Shown: in pieces, positions 17,604 to 25,843 of the stretch
How the letters are laid out: the number at the start of each line of letters is the position of its first letter
Numbering within the stretch: the stretch's first letter is position 1
Program-made: the position numbers and the translations under genes
Assembly: GCA_002780795.1 (NCBI GenBank)
Contig: PEUF01000055.1
Span: 1-39,913 of the forward strand
DNA length: 39,913 bases
DNA from: Candidatus Roizmanbacteria bacterium CG02_land_8_20_14_3_00_36_15
Lineage (GTDB): Bacteria > Patescibacteriota > Microgenomatia > UBA1406 > GWC2-37-13
Reading direction: 5' to 3'
Notes under the pieces: model-generated
The model's database searches: none
Told to the model about the DNA's origin: nothing
The model's input: the letters and a program-made list of their open reading frames with translations, nothing else

Positions 17604-18659
17604 TTAAGGATTCATTAATTTAGAAAATTCCTTAGGTCGTAAAGCGCTGTTAACGGCTGTTTCTTTAGAAATGAGATTCCTTTTGAGTAAAGACAAAAGA
17701 TAGTTTTCAAAGAGAATCATTCCCTCTCCTTCACTCGTAGCGATAACATTATTTAGCATGTGGAAACGACCATCACGAACGATTGTTGCCACCGCTGAGT
17801 TATTCAATAATATCTCAAGCGCGGGAATTCTTTCTGTATTGGTAAGATTAGTAATTAATCTTTGAGCGATAACAACCTTCAAGACCGATGAGAGTTGTTT
17901 GCGTATCTGAGCCTGTTGTGGTGAGGGGAAAACATCAACAATTCGGTTGATGGCCTCAACTGTATTTCCGGTATGGAGAGAAGAAAAAACCAGATGTCCG
18001 GTTTCCGCCAGAGTTAAGACAAGTTGAATTGAGTCGTAGTCTCGCATCTCACCAACTAAAACAACATTAGGATCTTCACGTAGCGCCGCCTTAAGAGCAA
18101 TATTCCATGAAGGAGCGTCTTGATAAAGTTCTCGTTGAGAAACAAGAGATTTAGCTGGCGGGTAAACATATTCAATCGGATCTTCAATGGTAATAATATG
18201 CTTGCTTTGGTCAAGGTTTATTTCATTAATTAAAGAAGCTAAAGTGGTTGACTTACCTTCACCAGTAGGACCGGTAATCAATATTAATCCTTGATTAAAG
18301 TGAATAAAATTATGAAAAATCGGTGGAAGGTTTAGTTGCTCGATGGTTAATATTTTATTATCTAAAAGACGAATTGCGCTAGCGAGTTTACTGTTGGCAA
18401 AATACGCATTACATCGAAAACGGTAATTATTATATTGATAGGCAAAGTCGATTTGTTTATTAGAAAAAAGAATTTCCTTTTGTTGATCGTTTAATATCGA
18501 TAAAATTAATCTTTTACTTTCCTCTTCAGGAATTATCATCAAGGTTTTGAGTTGATAAATAGTGCCGTTAACTCTAATTGCCGGATAGTAACCGGGAATG
18601 ATATGCAGATCGGAAGCTTTTTTTTGGATACAAATGTCCAAGTATTGCTTAATTTCCAT
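17604..18659 (-). CDS. pilT: Type IV pilus retraction ATPase PilT
   Basis: A 351-residue hexameric ATPase of the PilT/PilU family that drives pilus retraction. Motifs: KASDLHIIPG near residue 14, Walker A GPTGEGKST near 129-137 (Glu replaces the more common Ser), Asp box ITIEDPIEYVY, Walker B VVLVGEMRD near 197, and the His box TGHLVFSSLHT near 217. The C-terminus lacks the tetracysteine zinc site of PilB, as expected. It lies 11 nt after pilB and 3 nt before pilC. A separate retraction ATPase implies a dynamic pilus, which fits DNA uptake or host attachment. Confidence 0.95.
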   Translation of the reverse strand: MEIKQYLDICIQKKASDLHIIPGYYPAIRVNGTIYQLKTLMIIPEEESKRLILSILNDQQKEILFSNKQIDFAYQYNNYRFRCNAYFANSKLASAIRLLDNKILTIEQLNLPPIFHNFIHFNQGLILITGPTGEGKSTTLASLINEINLDQSKHIITIEDPIEYVYPPAKSLVSQRELYQDAPSWNIALKAALREDPNVVLVGEMRDYDSIQLVLTLAETGHLVFSSLHTGNTVEAINRIVDVFPSPQQAQIRKQLSSVLKVVIAQRLITNLTNTERIPALEILLNNSAVATIVRDGRFHMLNNVIATSEGEGMILFENYLLSLLKRNLISKETAVNSALRPKEFSKLMNP

Positions 18660-18670
18660 AATTTATTTTT

Positions 18671-20380
18671 TTAGGTTTCTGCCACTCTCAAAACTTCTTC
18701 GATAGTGGTTAAACCATCAAGAACTTTTAAATAACCGTCCTGTTTCATTGTGATCAGCCCCTCGTTTTTGGCTTGGTTTTCTATCTCCTTACCACTGTTT
18801 TGTTGGATGATCATTTTATTTATCGTTGAAGTGATTTTCAAAACCTCAAAGATAGCGATTCGGCCAAAATAACCACTATTACTACATTGATTGCATCCGA
18901 CGCCTTTTGTTAGTAATATTGGTTGACCAGTTCTATACGCAACCGGAAGAAGATTTCCTAATACTTCTTTGATGTTGTTTTGGATTTCTTCGACCGGCGT
19001 ATAAGTTTTTTTGCAGTTAGGACAGATTCTTCTGACAATTCTTTGAGCCATCGCGGCGTTAAGAACGGACGCAATAAGAAAAGTTTCTCCCCCTAGATCA
19101 ATCAGACGGGGAATGGCCGTAGCCGCATCGTTAGTGTGTAAAGTAGAAAAAACTAAGTGACCTGTCAAAGCCGCCTGAATCGCCAATTGTGTTGTTTCCT
19201 TGTCTCGAATTTCACCAACAAGAATAATGTTCGGATCCTGTCTGAGAAAGGCGCGCAGTCCATTAGCGAAGGTTAAACCTGCTTGAGGATTTATCTGAAC
19301 TTGATTGATGCCGGCGATTTGATATTCGACCGGGTCTTCCAAAGTGACAATATTGACGCTAGGCGTATTTAAATTAGTCAATATAGAATATAGAGTGGTT
19401 GTTTTACCAGATCCGGTCGGACCGGTAACCAAAATAATTCCATACGGTCTAGTGATGGCTTCTTGCAGATCGCGGTACTGAGTTCCCCTAAGTCCTAGTT
19501 CAGCCAAAGTCGGTAATCCTCCCGTTTTTTTTAATAATCTCATGACCACTTTTTCTCCATGAACCGAAGGTAAAGTAGAAACACGTAGATCTACTTCCTC
19601 ATCGGTCAACTTAAATCCAAAACGACCATCTTGAGGAATTCTTTTTTCATCAATCTTCATTCCGGAAAGAATCTTTATTCGGGAAACCAAAGCTTCGTGT
19701 ATCCCTTTAGGTAGGCTAAGTTTTTCATGCAAAATTCCATCGATACGGTAACGAACCCGAGTTTTTGTCTCTTCTGGTTCGATGTGTACATCAGAGGCTC
19801 GACTTCTAATGGCAAATTCAAGGATAGTATTGACTATTTTGGTAATAGGGGCCTCTTTAATTAATAAATCAGCAGATTCAACTGTCCTTTTATTTATTGG
19901 CGACACCTCTCTTAAAGCTTCTTTAACCTCGGGTGATAGGCTTTGGACATAAGTAGTTTCGATTGTTTTCTTAATATCGGGTAGATAAGATAGAACAGGA
20001 ACAATTTTTTTTCCGGTTTTTTTTTCAAGAAATTCAAAAAGAGTGACATTGAACGGATCACTGGTAGCAATAGTTATCATCTCGTCTTTAGGGTTATAAC
20101 TTACGGGGATGATATCATATCGACGAGAAATTGATTCAGGGATGAAACCGAGAGCTTGAATATCAACGGCCACGGAAACAATATCAATAAAATTAACTTT
20201 TAGAATACTGGCTATGGCTGCTAAGATATCGCTTTTTTTTAGAGTGGTTTGGTTAAAAAGATATTGATCAATCGGTTCGTTTTTTTTAAGACTTTCAACC
20301 TCATATTGATTTGCTTGTGTTTGAGTAATTACCTGCTTATCAACGAGAATTTTTAGTAATTGTTTTGGAGTTATCGTCAT
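18671..20380 (-). CDS. pilB: Type IV pilus extension ATPase PilB
   Basis: About 569 residues from the ATG at 20380. The N-terminal T2SSE_N domain is followed by the ATPase core: RASDVHIEPEE, Walker A GPTGSGKTT near 320, Asp box LEDPVEYQ, Walker B ILVGEIRDKET and His box TGHLVFSTLHTND. The zinc site is CPNCKK near 450 and GCNQCSNSGYFGR near 495. A frame extending to 20449 would add 23 residues, but the added DNA contains a TTGCAT/17/TATATT promoter placed 6 nt before 20380, so that extension is rejected. It heads the pilB-pilT-pilC run and is divergent from the holB-like gene. Confidence 0.95.
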   Translation of the reverse strand: MTITPKQLLKILVDKQVITQTQANQYEVESLKKNEPIDQYLFNQTTLKKSDILAAIASILKVNFIDIVSVAVDIQALGFIPESISRRYDIIPVSYNPKDEMITIATSDPFNVTLFEFLEKKTGKKIVPVLSYLPDIKKTIETTYVQSLSPEVKEALREVSPINKRTVESADLLIKEAPITKIVNTILEFAIRSRASDVHIEPEETKTRVRYRIDGILHEKLSLPKGIHEALVSRIKILSGMKIDEKRIPQDGRFGFKLTDEEVDLRVSTLPSVHGEKVVMRLLKKTGGLPTLAELGLRGTQYRDLQEAITRPYGIILVTGPTGSGKTTTLYSILTNLNTPSVNIVTLEDPVEYQIAGINQVQINPQAGLTFANGLRAFLRQDPNIILVGEIRDKETTQLAIQAALTGHLVFSTLHTNDAATAIPRLIDLGGETFLIASVLNAAMAQRIVRRICPNCKKTYTPVEEIQNNIKEVLGNLLPVAYRTGQPILLTKGVGCNQCSNSGYFGRIAIFEVLKITSTINKMIIQQNSGKEIENQAKNEGLITMKQDGYLKVLDGLTTIEEVLRVAET

Positions 20381-20386
20381 AATTTT

Positions 20387-20415
20387 AATATAAGTATAAT
20401 TTTGGTAAAATGCAA
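20387..20415 (-). promoter_or_regulatory. Leaderless-type promoter of pilB
   Basis: On the minus strand -35 TTGCAT (20415-20410), a 17-nt spacer and -10 TATATT (20392-20387) are followed by 6 nt and the ATG at 20380. A plus-strand TATAAT at 20395-20400 overlaps it and may serve the divergent gene at 20424. Confidence 0.6.
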
Positions 20416-20423
20416 GAATATAT

Positions 20424-21101
20424 ATGTTGCCTTTAATTATAGTTTCCAAAGATCAAAAAAATATTAGTCGATTTATAAAGAAATTCATAGAAGAAAATTC
20501 ATTTTCTGCCCCGTTCGTATTCGAAATACGACCAGTTAAAGAGGAGATTTCGATCAATCAGATTCGGGAACTAAAACACGATCTAATTATAAGCGAAAAA
20601 AACAAAAGATTAATAATTTTCTATAACTTTGATAAATCAGGTTTAGATACTCAAAATGCTCTTCTCAAAATCTTAGAAGAACTGGTAGAAAAGAATCAGT
20701 TTTTATTGATGGCCGCAAATGCGGAAAAGATTATACCAACGATACATTCAAGATCTAAATTAATAAAAATAGACAAAGCGGAGTTTCAACCCACTCTTGA
20801 TAAGGACTGGCAGAAATTAGTTCAAACAATTGTTTTAGCCAAGAATCTGGATTTTTTAACCGAAGCGAAAGTTAACGTGACGACTAAGGAACAAGCCTTA
20901 ATTTGTTTAAACCGATTTTTGGTTTTCTTTAAAAATGAGCTAAATAACAACGTAGATCGGTTACCAATTATAGTTAAGATTATCAAGAAAATTTTTTTGC
21001 TAATGAATCTCTTAGAAAATAACAATCTCAATCCCCAACTGACGGTTGACGAACTGTTGATTTTTATCTGGAAAAGATATAATGTAAGTGTTAGGAGTTA
21101 A
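20424..21101 (+). CDS. holB: DNA polymerase III delta' subunit-like protein
   Basis: A 225-residue clamp-loader-type protein. SINQIRELKHDL, then LIIFYNFDKSGLDTQNALLK with ILEELVEKNQFLLMAANAEK and IHSRSKLIKI, is the conserved sequence of delta' and gamma/tau AAA+ domains (Walker B-like region, sensor 1 and the SRC-like motif as SRS). The Walker A segment is absent, so it is a non-ATPase subunit, and it is shorter than typical delta' (about 330). It is divergent from pilB and followed 23 nt later by a pilin, an arrangement that would couple replication and pilus genes only by position. Confidence 0.75.
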   Translation: MLPLIIVSKDQKNISRFIKKFIEENSFSAPFVFEIRPVKEEISINQIRELKHDLIISEKNKRLIIFYNFDKSGLDTQNALLKILEELVEKNQFLLMAANAEKIIPTIHSRSKLIKIDKAEFQPTLDKDWQKLVQTIVLAKNLDFLTEAKVNVTTKEQALICLNRFLVFFKNELNNNVDRLPIIVKIIKKIFLLMNLLENNNLNPQLTVDELLIFIWKRYNVSVRS

Positions 21102-21124
21102 GAGTTACTGTTAATAGGAAAAAA

Positions 21125-21610
21125 ATGAAAAAAAAATTTTTAAAAAAAACGTATCCACCTAACACCTATCGCATAACACTTAACATAGGTTTTACTTTGA
21201 TAGAGCTTCTTGTTGTCATTGCCATTATCGGTATTCTTTCGGCTGTTCTTCTGCCTAATTATGTCGCGGTGCGTGAAAGAGCCAGAGATGGTCAACGGAA
21301 AAGTGACTTAAAGAAACTGCAACAGGCCTTGGAGTTATACCGTCAGGATAATAAAGATTTCCCAGCCGCCCTTCCTACTCCAGGTGGAGGTGCCTGGACC
21401 AGTGAGTCTGGACTTACCTATCTAAACAAAATACCATTTGATCCAAGCAATTTAACCCCTACTCCTTATTCATATGAACGCGGGGTTGATACCTTGATTT
21501 ATACTCTGTGTACTTGTTTAGAAAACAGCGCCGACGCCGATGGTCAAAGTGGTAACTGCACTGCCTATAATTGTGGCACCGGGAAAAAATATGAGTTGAA
21601 TCAACCATAA
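21125..21610 (+). CDS. Type IV pilin-like protein
   Basis: A 161-residue prepilin with an unusually long leader of about 22 residues (MKKKFLKKTYPPNTYRITLN, then I and G) before FTLIELLVVIAIIGILSAV. Gly is at -1 and Glu at +5. The helix continues RERARDGQRKSDLKKLQQAL, a conserved pattern of these pilins. The C-terminus has four Cys (CTCLENS, NCTAYNC). The leader DNA is repetitive, with a CCTAACAC that complements GTGTTAGG upstream of the gene. AGGA lies 5 nt before the ATG, one of the few good ribosome binding sites in the window. Confidence 0.9.
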   Translation: MKKKFLKKTYPPNTYRITLNIGFTLIELLVVIAIIGILSAVLLPNYVAVRERARDGQRKSDLKKLQQALELYRQDNKDFPAALPTPGGGAWTSESGLTYLNKIPFDPSNLTPTPYSYERGVDTLIYTLCTCLENSADADGQSGNCTAYNCGTGKKYELNQP

Positions 21611-21680
21611 AATTAAACCGTTAAATATTAAAACTTAAACAGATAAAAAAGTTTTAAAGTTTAAAAGTTTAAAATGGTTT

Positions 21681-21815
21681 TACCATGAACCAGCCACGAC
21701 GTAACGTCGGGACGGTTCACGGTTTCGCACTCCGAAACCCTGTTGGTGCTGAAGCCCCAAGCGCCACAGTGGGATACCCCACGTGGTGTCCCATAAGCTC
21801 AGGGAGTGCTTAACA
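21681..21815 (+). repeat. Structured multi-stem element, copy 2
   Basis: The core (21686-21811) is colinear with the copy at 9551-9676. The outer stem here is TGAACC with GGTTCA instead of TGTACC with GGTACA, a compensatory T-A to A-T change that supports a folded RNA or DNA hairpin. CGACG-TAA-CGTCG and GGTTTC/GAAACC are kept. The 39-nt stretch covering TGGGATACC/GGTGTCCCA is identical in both copies. The CCCCAAGC/GCTCAGGG stem has two mismatches. It lies between two pilin genes on the same strand and is flanked by AT-rich TTTAA repeats. Confidence 0.75.
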
Positions 21816-21842
21816 TTTAACAGTTTAACTATTTAACCGTTT

Positions 21843-22241
21843 ATGAAAAGAGCATTTACACTGTTGGAAATTTTAGTTGTTATCGGTATTATCGCCATTC
21901 TAGTAGGTTTGGGTTCGGTATCATTTTCTACCGCTCAAAAAAAAGCAAGGGATACTAAAAGAAGAGAAGATATAAAAGCATTACAAAATTGCTTTGAACA
22001 ATATTACGCGTATAATAATAATTTTAAATATCCTGATAATGGTAACGACGCTAAATTGGAAACAACTGATTCGTTTGATTGCGGTGGCAGTGTCAATTTA
22101 TCTATTCAAGATCCTCTTAACAATGCGACACATTATTACTATTTAACGGACACAGATGCAACCGATCATCTTACATATTCTATATGTGTATTCGCATTAG
22201 AAGCGGGAGGAACAGCTCCATGTTTAAATCAACAGCAGTGA
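21843..22241 (+). CDS. Type IV pilin-like protein
   Basis: A 132-residue prepilin with the very short leader MKRA before FTLLEILVVIGIIAILVG. Ala occupies the -1 position where Gly is usual, and Glu5 is present. The helix continues AQKKARDTKRREDIKALQNC. Three Cys occur in the globular part (QNCFE, DCGG, SICVF) and one near the end (APCLNQ). It overlaps the next pilin start by 22 nt. It is separated from the previous pilin by the structured element, which may insulate or regulate this downstream pilin group. Confidence 0.88.
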   Translation: MKRAFTLLEILVVIGIIAILVGLGSVSFSTAQKKARDTKRREDIKALQNCFEQYYAYNNNFKYPDNGNDAKLETTDSFDCGGSVNLSIQDPLNNATHYYYLTDTDATDHLTYSICVFALEAGGTAPCLNQQQ

Positions 22242-22666
22242 AAAAATTTAACGGATATACTTTAATCGAGATTCTCGTTGTTACAACTATCATTGGTCTT
22301 TTAGTTGCAGTTGTATCGGCATCCTACACGCAATTGATGAAACGATCGCGCGACGCTAAAAGAAAAGCCGATTTAGAGCAAGTGAGAGCTGCCTTAGAAA
22401 TGTATCGAAGTAACGATGTCAGTGGACAATACCATGCTTATAGCGGCGACTGTTCTAATTATACCGACTTAACAACGCCCACAAAATATATTGAGAAGAT
22501 GCCGAGCGATCCCAAAAGCACCTATTCATACGGTTGTAGCATTACCACGAGCGATTATACCATTGGCGCATTTCTAGAGTCGACCACGGGTGCCGACTGC
22601 GGCATTGGTAACTGCACCGGATCAGCCGCCTGTAATTATTGTCTAGGTCCATATGGTCAGAAGTAA
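22220..22666 (+). CDS. Type IV pilin-like protein
   Basis: About 148 residues from the ATG at 22220. The leader MFKSTAVKKFNG precedes YTLIEILVVTTIIGLLVAV, with Gly at -1, Tyr at +1 and Glu at +5. The following helix is MKRSRDAKRKADLEQVRAAL. The C-terminus is Cys-rich (DCSN, YGCS, ADCGIGNC, ACNYC). A frame beginning at 22184 lies inside the previous gene and lacks a sensible leader, so it is rejected. The start overlaps the preceding pilin stop, consistent with translational coupling. Confidence 0.88.
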   Translation: MFKSTAVKKFNGYTLIEILVVTTIIGLLVAVVSASYTQLMKRSRDAKRKADLEQVRAALEMYRSNDVSGQYHAYSGDCSNYTDLTTPTKYIEKMPSDPKSTYSYGCSITTSDYTIGAFLESTTGADCGIGNCTGSAACNYCLGPYGQK

Positions 22667-22676
22667 TACCAGACAG

Positions 22677-23162
22677 ATGAAGGCACGCAAATCTTTTAGC
22701 CTGATTGAATTAATTATTGTAGTTGCCATTATTGAATTAGTTTATGGTATTAGTTTGGCTTACTACAAAAACTTTAGCCAAGAAAAAATCTTAGGCGTTG
22801 AAGCAGAAAAGGTAAGTGATGTTTTAGGTTTAGCTAGAACAAAAACCTTGGCGGCCGATCTAACCCCCAAAACCGGTTGCACCGACTTCAATGGTTATCA
22901 AGTTGAGTTTTCCGGTAATGATTTCATTCTTGTTTTTTGCTGTAGCGCCAGTTGCACGGGTCTAGATAGAGTCGTCGTTTCTTCGTACAGTTTACCTGGA
23001 ACGGAAACATTTCTTAGCTCTTCGACCGTTATGTTTAAGCCACCGATTGGACAGACCGATACGACGACAATTACGATAAAAGATTCAGTAATAAACAAAT
23101 GTTATCAAGTTATGGTTTCAGCATCTGGATTAGTTGATACGATTAAGTCTATTTGCCCATAA
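22677..23162 (+). CDS. Minor pilin / pseudopilin (GspH-like)
   Basis: About 161 residues from the ATG at 22677; an ATG at 22653 is possible and would overlap the previous gene by 14 nt. The leader MKARKS precedes FSLIELIIVVAIIELVYGI, with Ser at -1 instead of Gly and Glu at +5, plus a second Glu inside the hydrophobic helix. The globular part has the size and beta-rich look of GspH/FimT-type minor pilins. It is in a tight run: its stop overlaps the next ATG (TAATG). Confidence 0.78.
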   Translation: MKARKSFSLIELIIVVAIIELVYGISLAYYKNFSQEKILGVEAEKVSDVLGLARTKTLAADLTPKTGCTDFNGYQVEFSGNDFILVFCCSASCTGLDRVVVSSYSLPGTETFLSSSTVMFKPPIGQTDTTTITIKDSVINKCYQVMVSASGLVDTIKSICP

Positions 23163-23617
23163 TGACAAAAAATATTTCAAAAAGCTTTTCCCTAATTGAA
23201 GTTTTAGTATTCATTTCTATACTATCAATTCTTTTTGTGGCGGCAGCCAGTACAACCATTTTTGCTTTACGGAACATGAAGATTAATGAACATAAGATTC
23301 TAGCTACTTATTATGGCGAAGAATTATTGGGTTGGTTGAGGGGAGAAAAAGAGAATGACTGGAATAGTTTTCTTCTTCAATCTGACACGTTTCCTTTATA
23401 TAAAGTTTATTGTTTTAAAGAAACACCAATTAGCGATTGGGGAAGCAATAATTCTTGTCTGGCCGACGACTGGTTATCGGCGATCTATAAACGTGAACTT
23501 TATCTGTCTAAAAACGATGACTCTTCGCAAGTAAATGTCCGCATCGTTGTCAGCTGGACCGAGTTAGAAGTTAACTATTCTGTACCTTTAAGTACTGTCT
23601 TTACTATATGGGAATAA
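23162..23617 (+). CDS. Minor pilin / pseudopilin (GspI or PilV-like)
   Basis: About 151 residues from the ATG at 23162, which overlaps the preceding TAA. The leader MTKNISKS precedes FSLIEVLVFISILSILFVAA, with Ser at -1 and Glu at +5. The sequence after the helix, NEHKILATYYGEELLGWLRG, resembles the A-x-x-x-AEELL-type segment of PilV/GspI minor pilins. It overlaps the next gene by 10 nt. It probably belongs to the tip complex that primes pilus assembly; this assignment rests on gene order as well as sequence. Confidence 0.78.
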   Translation: MTKNISKSFSLIEVLVFISILSILFVAAASTTIFALRNMKINEHKILATYYGEELLGWLRGEKENDWNSFLLQSDTFPLYKVYCFKETPISDWGSNNSCLADDWLSAIYKRELYLSKNDDSSQVNVRIVVSWTELEVNYSVPLSTVFTIWE

Positions 23618-24186
23618 AAAGATTATTGATGAAAAAATGGTTAGCGTTTACCCTAATTGAAACAGTGGTAGTAATTGGAGTTATTGGTTTAGTCCTACCA
23701 GTTTTATTTACCATCCTTTTTGTAATTTTACAACAACAGTCAAAACTAAATCGTTTACAACAGGTTAAAAAAAATGGTGATTTTGTCCTTTCTATTCTCG
23801 AAAAAACAATCAAAAACAGAGCTAATTCTATTTATGAGAACACTCCCCCGACCGATGAAAGATGTGGAAAGAGAGAAGCTTCCTATCCTATTACCTTTTC
23901 CGATCCCGGCGGAAGCAATTTTTATTTTTTGGATAAAGACGGTAATTGGTTTAGATTTTATTTAACTGGTAATAAAATAGCTTCCTCATCGGCTGGTGGT
24001 GATATTTTTATGACTACTGATTTAACTAAAGTTGATTCATTTGATATTAGTTGTGATCGATCTTCTGCGTTCTCTCCGGCCACTGTCTCCGTTAACATAA
24101 CAATTAGTTTTAACACTAGTTCAACCCGGGTAGAAGATACTGCTTCGTTAACATATCGAACGAGAATCAAAATGAAAAATTACTAA
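23608..24186 (+). CDS. Minor pilin / pseudopilin (GspJ or PilW-like)
   Basis: A 192-residue protein. The leader MGIKRLLMKKWLA precedes FTLIETVVVIGVIGLVLPVL, with Ala at -1 and Glu at +5; an internal ATG at 23629 is the alternative start. The larger globular domain (about 140 residues after the helix) and its position as the last of the minor pilins fit GspJ/PilW. It overlaps the previous gene by 10 nt. It is followed by 56 bp containing the pilM promoter. Confidence 0.78.
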   Translation: MGIKRLLMKKWLAFTLIETVVVIGVIGLVLPVLFTILFVILQQQSKLNRLQQVKKNGDFVLSILEKTIKNRANSIYENTPPTDERCGKREASYPITFSDPGGSNFYFLDKDGNWFRFYLTGNKIASSSAGGDIFMTTDLTKVDSFDISCDRSSAFSPATVSVNITISFNTSSTRVEDTASLTYRTRIKMKNY

Positions 24187-24205
24187 TCTGAGGTTATCGA
24201 ATAGA

Positions 24206-24234
24206 TTGATATTTTATTTTTTTTAATTTATATT
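24206..24234 (+). promoter_or_regulatory. Leaderless-type promoter of pilM
   Basis: -35 TTGATA (24206-24211), a 17-nt T-rich spacer and -10 TATATT (24229-24234) are followed by 8 nt and the ATG at 24243. It gives the pilMNO genes a promoter separate from the pilins. Confidence 0.65.
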
Positions 24235-24242
24235 TAATTTAT

Positions 24243-25271
24243 ATGGCCAATGACTCGTTTTGCTTAGAATTTGGGGATGCATATGCTAGAGTAGCTGATA
24301 GTTCACTCAGTAATCAGACTATAGAAATAGACTCTTTAGCGATGGAAACCAAACCTCTGACCTTTTTTACTAATGCTAACGAAACATCAATCAATGAGGT
24401 GGTGAAGGTCGTCGACAGTTTGATTAATAGTCAAAAAATAACAAAAAAAAACGTTAACATTGTTATCCCTGATACTTATACCTACTCTCAGATTTTAACT
24501 ATGCCTTTTTTGAAAGAAAAAGAACTTCTTTCGGCAATAAAATATCAGGCGGATCAGTTTATTCCCCTGCCCTTAGACCAGGCAGCCATTGATTTAGACA
24601 TCCTCTTTGAGGACAAAAAAAATAATAATCTTCTGGTACTGATCGTTGCCACAACACAAAATCTAATTGATAACGTTGCTCGAATCATTGAAAAAGTTGG
24701 TCTAATTCCCTTGAGTATTGAAAACGAATTAAGCGCCGTTGGAAGGCTAATAAATCTGATTAATCAAAATCATTCGCTTACCCAATCATCACTCTTGTTA
24801 AATCTCGGCTCTTTCTCTACTAGTATATATTTTTATAACCGACAAAAAAATTTAATAAGCTATATCCATAATTTTAAGATTGGTTTCGATCTTTTTTCTC
24901 GAGAAGTGCAGGTGAACTTTAATCTCAATAAACAAAAAGCCGATGAAGCTTTGAAATCAATTGGTTTTGGTAAAAATGGATCGTTAGATCTTGGTCAGAT
25001 TCTTAAACCAGCCTTTAGTGAGTTTATTGGCGAAGTGGAAAAGTTTAGTATCTCAGTTAAAGAGAAAGAAAATATTACTAATGCTCTACCAATATTGTCT
25101 TTCAATTTGTCCGATGAAATCTATTTATTCAACCAAAGCTTAAAAACACAGTTAGGTATGGAGGCAGGCTTGCTTGATATATCAACTTTAATTAGGAAGA
25201 ATAATAATTCGGAAATATTTAAACAGCACCAGTCGTCATACATATCCGTAGTTGCCGGTAACATTAAATGA
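24243..25271 (+). CDS. pilM: Type IV pilus assembly protein PilM
   Basis: A 342-residue actin-like cytoplasmic protein of the inner-membrane alignment complex. The N-terminal LEFGDAYARVAD is the phosphate-loop strand. MPFLKEKELLSAIKYQADQF followed by IPLPLDQA is the conserved PilM segment, and SSLLLNLGSFSTSIYF near residue 185 corresponds to the second phosphate loop (D-x-G replaced by NLGS). It recruits PilN via its N-terminal peptide, and the adjacent gene's INLI start fits that interaction. It overlaps pilN by 4 nt (ATGA). Confidence 0.9.
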   Translation: MANDSFCLEFGDAYARVADSSLSNQTIEIDSLAMETKPLTFFTNANETSINEVVKVVDSLINSQKITKKNVNIVIPDTYTYSQILTMPFLKEKELLSAIKYQADQFIPLPLDQAAIDLDILFEDKKNNNLLVLIVATTQNLIDNVARIIEKVGLIPLSIENELSAVGRLINLINQNHSLTQSSLLLNLGSFSTSIYFYNRQKNLISYIHNFKIGFDLFSREVQVNFNLNKQKADEALKSIGFGKNGSLDLGQILKPAFSEFIGEVEKFSISVKEKENITNALPILSFNLSDEIYLFNQSLKTQLGMEAGLLDISTLIRKNNNSEIFKQHQSSYISVVAGNIK

Positions 25272-25843
25272 AAAAAGGAATTAATTTAATTACCAGACAT
25301 AAAAAATATCTTCATTACGAAGGTTTTTTCCTAAAGTTGCGAATCGGTCTCATTATCGTGGCCGTAGTTTTTTTTATTGTTTTTAGTGGTTTTTTTTATT
25401 TTTTGCTGCATAAAAATAACCAATATAATCAACTTATCTTAGAAAAGAAAAAATATCTAGAATATTTAGATGCTCATAAGGAAGTAGAGGCTGAATTTGC
25501 CTATTTTCGTAATAAACAAAATCAATTAGTATCGATTCTTGGTCAAGACGTCCAGTTTCTACCTTACTATAACTTGGTTGTGGAAAGTTTAAAGACAGCT
25601 AGTCCCGAACCAAAATTAGAGTCGATAATTATCTCTAAGGATAGAACAATAAACTTTACCTTAAGATTTGAAAATTCTGGCTCGATTATTAATTTTTTGA
25701 GGTTTGCCGAGTCGGATAATTTTCTAAAAAGCTTTTCTCAACTAGTAATATCGTCTTTTAATATAGAAGAAAAAAAAGATAATAAAAAATATCAGTTAAA
25801 TTTTAGCGGAACGCTAATTCCTTTTAATGAAACCAAAAATTAA
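25268..25843 (+). CDS. pilN: Type IV pilus assembly protein PilN
   Basis: A 191-residue bitopic membrane protein. The start MKKGINLI is the PilM-binding INLLP-type motif. One membrane helix (about residues 25-48) is followed by a coiled coil and an alpha-beta ferredoxin-like domain. It overlaps both neighbours, pilM by 4 nt and pilO by 17 nt. It is recognised largely by context, topology and the INLI motif, since PilN sequence is poorly conserved. Confidence 0.82.
   Translation: MKKGINLITRHKKYLHYEGFFLKLRIGLIIVAVVFFIVFSGFFYFLLHKNNQYNQLILEKKKYLEYLDAHKEVEAEFAYFRNKQNQLVSILGQDVQFLPYYNLVVESLKTASPEPKLESIIISKDRTINFTLRFENSGSIINFLRFAESDNFLKSFSQLVISSFNIEEKKDNKKYQLNFSGTLIPFNETKN

Noticed and set aside
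9545-21815. Integron attC sites for the 126-nt element
   Set aside because: The flanking GTTAAAT/ATTTAAC pair at copy 2 is in the inverse order of attC R''/R' cores and absent at copy 1. No integrase is seen.
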